Assembly (NCBI RefSeq): GCF_034039665.1
Contig: NZ_CP120131.1
Location: 372,001 to 436,000, forward strand
Reading direction: 5' to 3'
Length of the DNA: 64,000 nucleotides
Source: Mammaliicoccus sp. Dog046
Lineage (GTDB): Bacteria > Bacillota > Bacilli > Staphylococcales > Staphylococcaceae
A program made the position numbers and the translations under genes. Position 1 is the stretch's first letter. Every line of letters begins with the position of its first letter. Positions 59,954-64,000 of this stretch are shown in pieces. Below the pieces are notes generated by a model. The model was not told the origin of the DNA. It searched no databases and saw only the letters and a program-made list of their open reading frames with translations.

Positions 59954-60510
59954 TGTCGACAAAGTAATAAACTTTGTCGGCATTTTTTATGCGTATGCTT
60001 TCCGCGGGAGTCAGCGCAAAAAATGCATGAGCTTTATGGCTAACGAGATAGTTTTAGGAAACAATCACATTAGAAAATCTAACGAGATAGAAAGTGAAAA
60101 CAATCTCGTTAGCGGGTAAAAAGAGCTCGTAAAAGGCTGAATTAACTAAAAAAGTGAGGGAAAAACGCGCTAACAAGATAGTTCTGAAAAACAATCACAT
60201 TAGAAAATCTAACGAGATAGAAAGTGAAAACAATCTCGTTAGCGTCGAAATGTACACCTCAATAGCCCAAATTAACTACAAAAAATGAGAAAACATCGCG
60301 CTAACGAGATAGTTCTGAAAAACAATCCCATTAGAAAATCTAACGAGATAGAATGTGAAAACAATCTCGTTAGCGAGGAAATGTACACCTCAATAGCCCA
60401 AATTAACTACAAAAAATGAGAAAACATCGAGCTAACGAGATAGTTCTAGGAAACAATCCCGTTAGAAAATCTAACGAGATAGAAAGTAAAAACAATCTCG
60501 TTAGTGAAGG
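59954..60510. repeat. Composite repeat cassette E
   Basis: Terminator GTCGACAAAG...CTTTGTCGGC with T run (59954-59988), a GCGC module lacking its centre (59983-60025), then four higher-order CTAACGAGATAG units of about 129 nt starting near 60041, 60169, 60299 and 60428. Each has a weak hairpin (CTAACGAGATAG / CAATC-CATTAG), a strong one (CTAACGAGAT/ATCTCGTTAG) and a spacer containing ATTAACTACAAAAA. It explains the gap between yjiH and the heme oxygenase gene. Confidence 0.88.
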
Positions 60511-60524
60511 TTTTCTGTATATAC

Positions 60525-60567
60525 AAAAAAAGCTGGAGCACCTTTTCAAAAAGTGCTCCAGCTTTTA
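60525..60567. terminator. Terminator of the heme oxygenase/SDR unit
   Basis: AAAGCTGGAGCAC pairs with GTGCTCCAGCTTT; T runs on both strands. Ends the minus-strand transcript. Confidence 0.9.
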
Positions 60568-60573
60568 TTTAAT

Positions 60574-60900
60574 TTATTTTGGATCTACTGTAGTTTCAAC
60601 TTTAGCAATGACGAGTTCTGAACCTAACATAGGTGATTCGCCTTTTTCTTTATTTGAATCTCCGCCTCGCTGATGTGCTTGTTTGAAAGCATCACTATTC
60701 TTCCATACATCAAAGTCTTCTAATGTTTCCCACCACATATTAACATGTAGCTCATCATTTTCATCAATGCCTTGAATATTCCATGTTTCTACTTTGATGA
60801 AGCCTTTCATTTCTTGTAGTGCGCCACCTTTAGTAAACATTGGTGCTAATTTTTCAGCATAACCTGATTTCATTTTAATTCTATTTGTTACGATATACAT
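60574..60900 (-). CDS. isdI: Heme-degrading monooxygenase, IsdG/IsdI type
   Basis: A 108-residue ferredoxin-like (ABM-fold) monooxygenase. The catalytic triad of staphylococcal IsdG/IsdI is intact at the expected numbering: Asn6, Trp66 and His76 (in VTNRIKM, DVWKNSDAF and QAHQRGG). These enzymes ruffle heme and cleave it to staphylobilin, releasing iron. It lies outside any isd cluster and 12 nt after an SDR gene. No clear Fur box was found upstream of the pair. IsdG versus IsdI is not resolved. Confidence 0.88.
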   Translation of the reverse strand: MYIVTNRIKMKSGYAEKLAPMFTKGGALQEMKGFIKVETWNIQGIDENDELHVNMWWETLEDFDVWKNSDAFKQAHQRGGDSNKEKGESPMLGSELVIAKVETTVDPK

Positions 60901-60912
60901 TAATATTCACTC

Positions 60913-61635
60913 CTATTCTTTTGGTGTTGGGTTAGTAGCCCAAATTTGTGCAGTCTTCATAAATGTTCTTGGTTGTAATTTAAGTTGTGAGATGACAACA
61001 TCGGCAACATCTTCAGGGTGTGTCATTGTATCTTCTTGTAATGGTGTCTCACCAATTAAATCTGTTAGTACTGCAGATGGTGTTAAGTAAGATACTCTAA
61101 TATTATGTTTTCTCATTTCTTGCATAATACCTTCAGTCATACCAATTACTGCATATTTAGTTGCTGAATAAATACTGCTATTGGCATTTGCTTTTAAACC
61201 AGACATAGATGCAATATTGATTACGTCACCACTTTGTTGTTTAACAAGATGTGGTAATGCTTCTTGAAGTACATAATAAATACCTTTAACATTTGTTTCA
61301 AATAATTGATCAAATTCTTCTTCATCTACTTCTAAGAATGAACGGTTTTTCATGACACCTGCATTATTGATGACGATATCTATAGAACCTAGTGCATGAT
61401 ATGCATCTTCAATGAAACGTTGTACATCTTTTTGTTTTGCAATATTGGTTTCTTTATAAAAAACTTTAACTCCAAATTTTTTGAGTTCGTTAGCAGTTTC
61501 AGTCAAAGTATCAATATTTCTACTCGCGATAGCTACATTTACACCTTCACGTGCTAATTCAACTGCGATTGCTTTTCCGATACCTTTTGAACCACCAGTT
61601 ATAATAGCATTAAATCCTTTTAACTCTCTTAACAT
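60913..61635 (-). CDS. Short-chain dehydrogenase/reductase
   Basis: A 240-residue classical SDR: NAD(P) motif TGGSKGIG, NNAG, catalytic Ser in NIASMSG and YxxxK in YSATKYAV. FabG-like, but FabG itself is usually in the fab operon, so another oxidoreductase role is likely. Upstream partner of the heme oxygenase gene in a two-gene operon; AAGGAGTGATG-type ribosome site. Confidence 0.88.
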   Translation of the reverse strand: MLRELKGFNAIITGGSKGIGKAIAVELAREGVNVAIASRNIDTLTETANELKKFGVKVFYKETNIAKQKDVQRFIEDAYHALGSIDIVINNAGVMKNRSFLEVDEEEFDQLFETNVKGIYYVLQEALPHLVKQQSGDVINIASMSGLKANANSSIYSATKYAVIGMTEGIMQEMRKHNIRVSYLTPSAVLTDLIGETPLQEDTMTHPEDVADVVISQLKLQPRTFMKTAQIWATNPTPKE

Positions 61636-61734
61636 ATATCATCACTCCTTACATATATGTTAGCACGCATTGAAAATCAATCATAATATTTAAGATAGTC
61701 AATTGTATAAAAAAAGATAGATATTTAATTACAT

Positions 61735-61857
61735 TTTTTATGCGCATGCTTTCCACGGGCATGTTCTCAGCCTGTAGTCTTCGAATCATGCTTATCCCGC
61801 AGGAGTCAGCGCGAAAAAATGCTGAACATTGCAAGTGGGGATTGACATGCAACATTG
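61735..61857. repeat. Composite repeat cassette F (GCGC module plus one GAACATTGC unit)
   Basis: A complete GCGC-bounded module (TTTTTTATGCGCATGCTTTCC...GTCAGCGCGAAAAAA) followed by a single GAACATTGCAAGTG unit. No terminator module. It lies on the promoter side of the SDR gene. Confidence 0.85.
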
Positions 61858-61918
61858 AACAAAGAATATAAAATGATAATTTAGATACTGAGTAAATCTA
61901 TTTATAATAAGTTAAAAA

Positions 61919-61949
61919 AGAAGGGTAGAGACGTTGTCTCTACCCTTTT
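61919..61949. terminator. Terminator downstream of the SunI-like gene
   Basis: AAGGGTAGAGAC pairs with GTCTCTACCCTT around GTT; flanked by A and T runs on both sides, so active on the minus strand. Confidence 0.9.
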
Positions 61950-61971
61950 AATAATTAAATGTGATAAGTTA

Positions 61972-62238
61972 TTAAGCTTCTTTCGTGAGCTCGTTATAAA
62001 TCTTCTTATCAGCATGAGTATATATAATGTATTCTTTTTCATCTGTTTTAATAATTACACGATTTGTTTTACCGAAAGTTGATCCAATACGTACTACATG
62101 ATCTTGATCTTCCTTGGATAAAGCATGAATCTCTTGATCTTCTTTAACTTCTTTAATGTCGTTGTTTGGAATTGTAATATCAGCAACTCTCCATTGAATA
62201 TGAACTTGATTATTATCTTTCGAAACTCTCATTGCCAT
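61972..62238 (-). CDS. SunI/YnzG-like small PH-domain protein
   Basis: An 88-residue protein, probably of the bPH-like SunI/YnzG group: [20 protein letters not shown], then [17 protein letters not shown] and [18 protein letters not shown]. Sublancin immunity SunI has an N-terminal membrane helix; none is present here, so immunity is not implied. Start at 62238 with AAAGGATG upstream. Function unknown. Confidence 0.7.
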   Translation of the reverse strand: MAMRVSKDNNQVHIQWRVADITIPNNDIKEVKEDQEIHALSKEDQDHVVRIGSTFGKTNRVIIKTDEKEYIIYTHADKKIYNELTKEA

Positions 62239-62446
62239 AATTAACACATCCTTTTGTTTGATGTGTATATCATAACGCACTTTGTATCCGTTTTCAATAG
62301 ATTTTAAGAAAAATGTGTTATCTTTTTTAATTAATGTGTCATACTAATCGTATAAGTATTTTTATGCAATATAGTGAATAACTATTTACAAGTGAACAAA
62401 AGTATTGTAATATTATCATTAATAAATGAATAAGGAGCTGGTTTCA

Positions 62447-62470
62447 TTGGGACGAAGTTATCTATGTTAA
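62447..62470 (+). other. Possible leader mini-ORF overlapping the argF start
   Basis: AAGGAG (62432-62437) is 26 nt from the argF ATG but 9 nt from TTG 62447, which opens a seven-codon frame (M-G-R-S-Y-L-C) whose stop overlaps the argF start. Alternatively ATT 62446, in frame with argF, could be a rare start. Only position and spacing support either. Confidence 0.35.
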
Positions 62471-63465
62471 AGGAATTAAATAAGACGAGTTTTTTAAAAG
62501 AAATTGATTTTTCAAAAGCAGAATTTGAAACGCTTATTGATTTAGCAGCAGAATTGAAATTCAAAGAAAAGCATCAAATCCCACATCGTTATTTAAATGG
62601 GAAACATATTGCTTTATTATTCGAAAAGCAGTCTACGAGAACACGTTCAGCTTTCACTGTGGCAGCTACGAAAATGGGTGCAAGTGTTTCATACTTAGGT
62701 AAAGATGATTTGCAATTAGGCAAGAAGGAATCAGTAGAAGATACAGCAATTGTATTGGGATCTATGTTTGATGGTATTGCTTTTAGAGGTTTTGAACAGA
62801 AGACTGTTGAAGACTTAGCGAAATACTCAAATGTTCCAGTTTGGAATGGATTGACGAATGAATGGCATCCTACCCAAATGTTAGCTGATTTCCTAACAAT
62901 TAAAGAATATTTTGGTACGTACGAAGGCAAAACTGTAACGTTCATAGGTGATGGTCGTAACAATGTTGCGAATTCATTACTTGTAACAAGTGCGATTCTA
63001 GGTGTAGATGTTCATATTGTGGCACCTAAAGAACTTCAACCAGATTTGGAAATTCAATCGTTAGCACATTCATTAAGTGAGGACTCTAGAAGTGAAGTGT
63101 TAATCACTGATAATATTCAAGAGGGTGTATACGGAAGTGATGTTATATACACTGACGTATGGTGTTCAATGGGTGAAGAAGATCAATTAGATACACGTTT
63201 TAATATACTAAGAGACTATCAAGTCAATCAGAATCTAATGAATTTAACAGGTAAAAATGATACGTTATTTTTACATTGCTTACCAGCTATTCATGATTTA
63301 AATACAGAAATGGGTGCATTATGTTTTGAAAAATTTGGTGTAACTTGTATGGAAGTTACTGATGATGTATTCAGAGCAGATTATTCAAGAGTATTTGAGC
63401 AAGCAGCAAATCGTATGCACACAATCAAAGCATTATTAGCTACTACATGTGGCAATTTATATTAA
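62464..63465 (+). CDS. argF: Ornithine carbamoyltransferase
   Basis: A 333-residue enzyme converting ornithine and carbamoyl phosphate to citrulline (or the reverse in the arginine deiminase pathway). Carbamoyl-phosphate motif [21 protein letters not shown], ornithine-binding DVWCSMGEE and HCLPAIHD. Full length. No arc or arg genes adjoin it, so anabolic or catabolic use is unclear; argF and arcB are equally possible names. The ATG at 62464 lacks a good ribosome site; see the mini-ORF entry. Confidence 0.92.
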   Translation: MLKELNKTSFLKEIDFSKAEFETLIDLAAELKFKEKHQIPHRYLNGKHIALLFEKQSTRTRSAFTVAATKMGASVSYLGKDDLQLGKKESVEDTAIVLGSMFDGIAFRGFEQKTVEDLAKYSNVPVWNGLTNEWHPTQMLADFLTIKEYFGTYEGKTVTFIGDGRNNVANSLLVTSAILGVDVHIVAPKELQPDLEIQSLAHSLSEDSRSEVLITDNIQEGVYGSDVIYTDVWCSMGEEDQLDTRFNILRDYQVNQNLMNLTGKNDTLFLHCLPAIHDLNTEMGALCFEKFGVTCMEVTDDVFRADYSRVFEQAANRMHTIKALLATTCGNLY

Positions 63466-63467
63466 AA

Positions 63468-63640
63468 AATGAGGCTGGGACATAATACAATGTCTCAGCC
63501 TCATCTAATATATTGGCAGTAGATGTCTGAGTTGAAAATGCGCTTTTATCAAGCTTTTTTCAACTCTAGTCATCCTTGCCAGGGCGGGACTACGAAATCT
63601 TTTTTAAGTAAATTAGATTTCTGTCCCGCTCCCTTTTATG
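63468..63640. repeat. Terminator-type repeat between argF and rarD
   Basis: ATGAGGCTGGGACAT/ATGTCTCAGCCTCAT (63469-63504) terminates argF. The following part, with GGGACTACGAAATC and AGATTTCTGTCCCGCTCCC, matches 50885-50950 and forms a terminator for the minus strand (GGGACAGAAATCT pairing region). Two-sided element between convergent genes. Confidence 0.85.
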
Positions 63641-63641
63641 T

Positions 63642-64000
63642 TTAGTTTTTAATTAATTTTTTACGATTACGACTAAGCTCTAAATATTTAGAGTAACTAT
63701 AAATAATGATGCCCGCCCAAATCAGAATAAATGTAATTAATTGATCTATATCAAAATGTTCATTAAGTAAGAATATACCGATAAAGAACATAATTGTTGG
63801 TCCAATATATTGTAGGAATCCTGTAAGGGAAAGTGGGATTCTTCTAGCACCAGCACTAAATAAGATTAGTGGAATTGCTGTTACAGCACCAGAAAGTAAT
63901 AGCCATCCGCTTGCTGCATTGACACCAAATGTCACAGCATCTATTTGTGATAAATAGTAAATATAAATCAGTGCTGCTGGTAAAGTTACGATACATTCAA
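63642..64000 (-). CDS. rarD: RarD-type EamA permease, 5' end outside window
   Basis: The frame runs from the stop at 63642 to the window edge, covering about 118 C-terminal residues of a ten-helix DMT permease. SQIDAVTFGVNAASGWLLLS, GAVTAIPLILFSAGARRIPL and SLTGFLQYIGPTIMFFIGIF are typical of RarD (chloramphenicol-sensitive protein). An internal GTG at 63935 is not the start. The basic SKYLELSRNRKKLIKN tail ends the protein. Confidence 0.85.
   Translation of the reverse strand, partial: ECIVTLPAALIYIYYLSQIDAVTFGVNAASGWLLLSGAVTAIPLILFSAGARRIPLSLTGFLQYIGPTIMFFIGIFLLNEHFDIDQLITFILIWAGIIIYSYSKYLELSRNRKKLIKN

Noticed and set aside
61636-61700. Fur box upstream of the SDR/heme oxygenase operon
   Set aside because: Only weak AT-rich similarity (GAAAATCAATCATA); no 7-1-7 palindrome like that before fhuC.
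61972-62238. Bacteriocin immunity role for the SunI-like protein
   Set aside because: No membrane helix and no bacteriocin genes nearby; only a fold-level resemblance.

Overview
The window is low-GC Firmicute chromosome and almost certainly from a member of the Staphylococcaceae. Reading from memory (no search was run), the block rbf/sarX-like pair, mnhA2-G2, mntABC, mntR, pbp4, abcA, fhuCBG follows the order found on the Staphylococcus aureus chromosome. The mupG-murQ-murP-murR, asp23/amaP and lctP-ldh groups are also typical. The loaded intergenic repeats, bgl/licT genes and mmuP/mmuM suggest a Mammaliicoccus (sciuri-group) or related species rather than S. aureus itself; the species is an inference. 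There are no rRNA or tRNA genes, no transposase and no CRISPR-cas genes. I support 62 protein genes, the last one cut by the window end.

Layout. 1-9.0 kb: cold shock protein, DsbA-like protein, S-methylmethionine uptake and use (mmuP-mmuM), pyrroline-5-carboxylate dehydrogenase, a CynX-type MFS carrier, a luciferase-like flavoenzyme and a secreted class C acid phosphatase. 9.2-14.6 kb: a CcpA-box-preceded five-gene sugar operon (PRD regulator with fused EIIA, EIIB, UlaA-type EIIC, class II aldolase, P-loop kinase-like protein) whose substrate is unknown. 14.8-20.1 kb: panD, a DUF1304 protein, then the MurNAc recycling operon. 20.1-26.9 kb: two unknown small proteins, an LCP cell-wall protein, a giant AraC regulator divergent from a SarA-family regulator, DUF2922/DUF1659 proteins and a tyrosine-recombinase-like protein that lacks the catalytic tyrosine. 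26.9-32.8 kb: the seven-gene Mnh2/Mrp cation/proton antiporter. 33-38.5 kb: lipoprotein nuclease, MntABC manganese importer with divergent MntR, YdhK lipoprotein. 39.4-46.4 kb: M50-like membrane protease, PBP4, divergent AbcA, then lactate permease and lactate dehydrogenase under two Rex-type sites. 46.9-50.8 kb: YitT protein and Fur-boxed fhuCBG. 50.9-55.2 kb: beta-glucoside operon with LicT, RAT antiterminator and cre. 55.4-64 kb: SigB-type promoter with amaP-DUF2273-asp23, an MFS exporter, YjiH, IsdG/I-type heme oxygenase with an SDR, a SunI-like protein, ornithine carbamoyltransferase and the 3' part of rarD.

The most striking non-coding feature is how much intergenic DNA consists of short tandem, mostly hairpin-forming repeats. 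Five sequence families (41-nt GTCGTAGATTAAC, 52-nt GATATCGTGCG, 39-nt GTTGTAACGGAC, 41-nt GAACATTGC, about 130-nt CTAACGAGATAG) lie next to ordinary housekeeping genes. Two of them are assembled with a terminator and a GCGC-bounded hairpin into a composite cassette whose module order never changes across six loci. A further terminator-like repeat supplies the last codons of bglA. These repeats, the inactive-looking recombinase and the uncharacterised aldolase/kinase PTS operon are the parts most worth following up.
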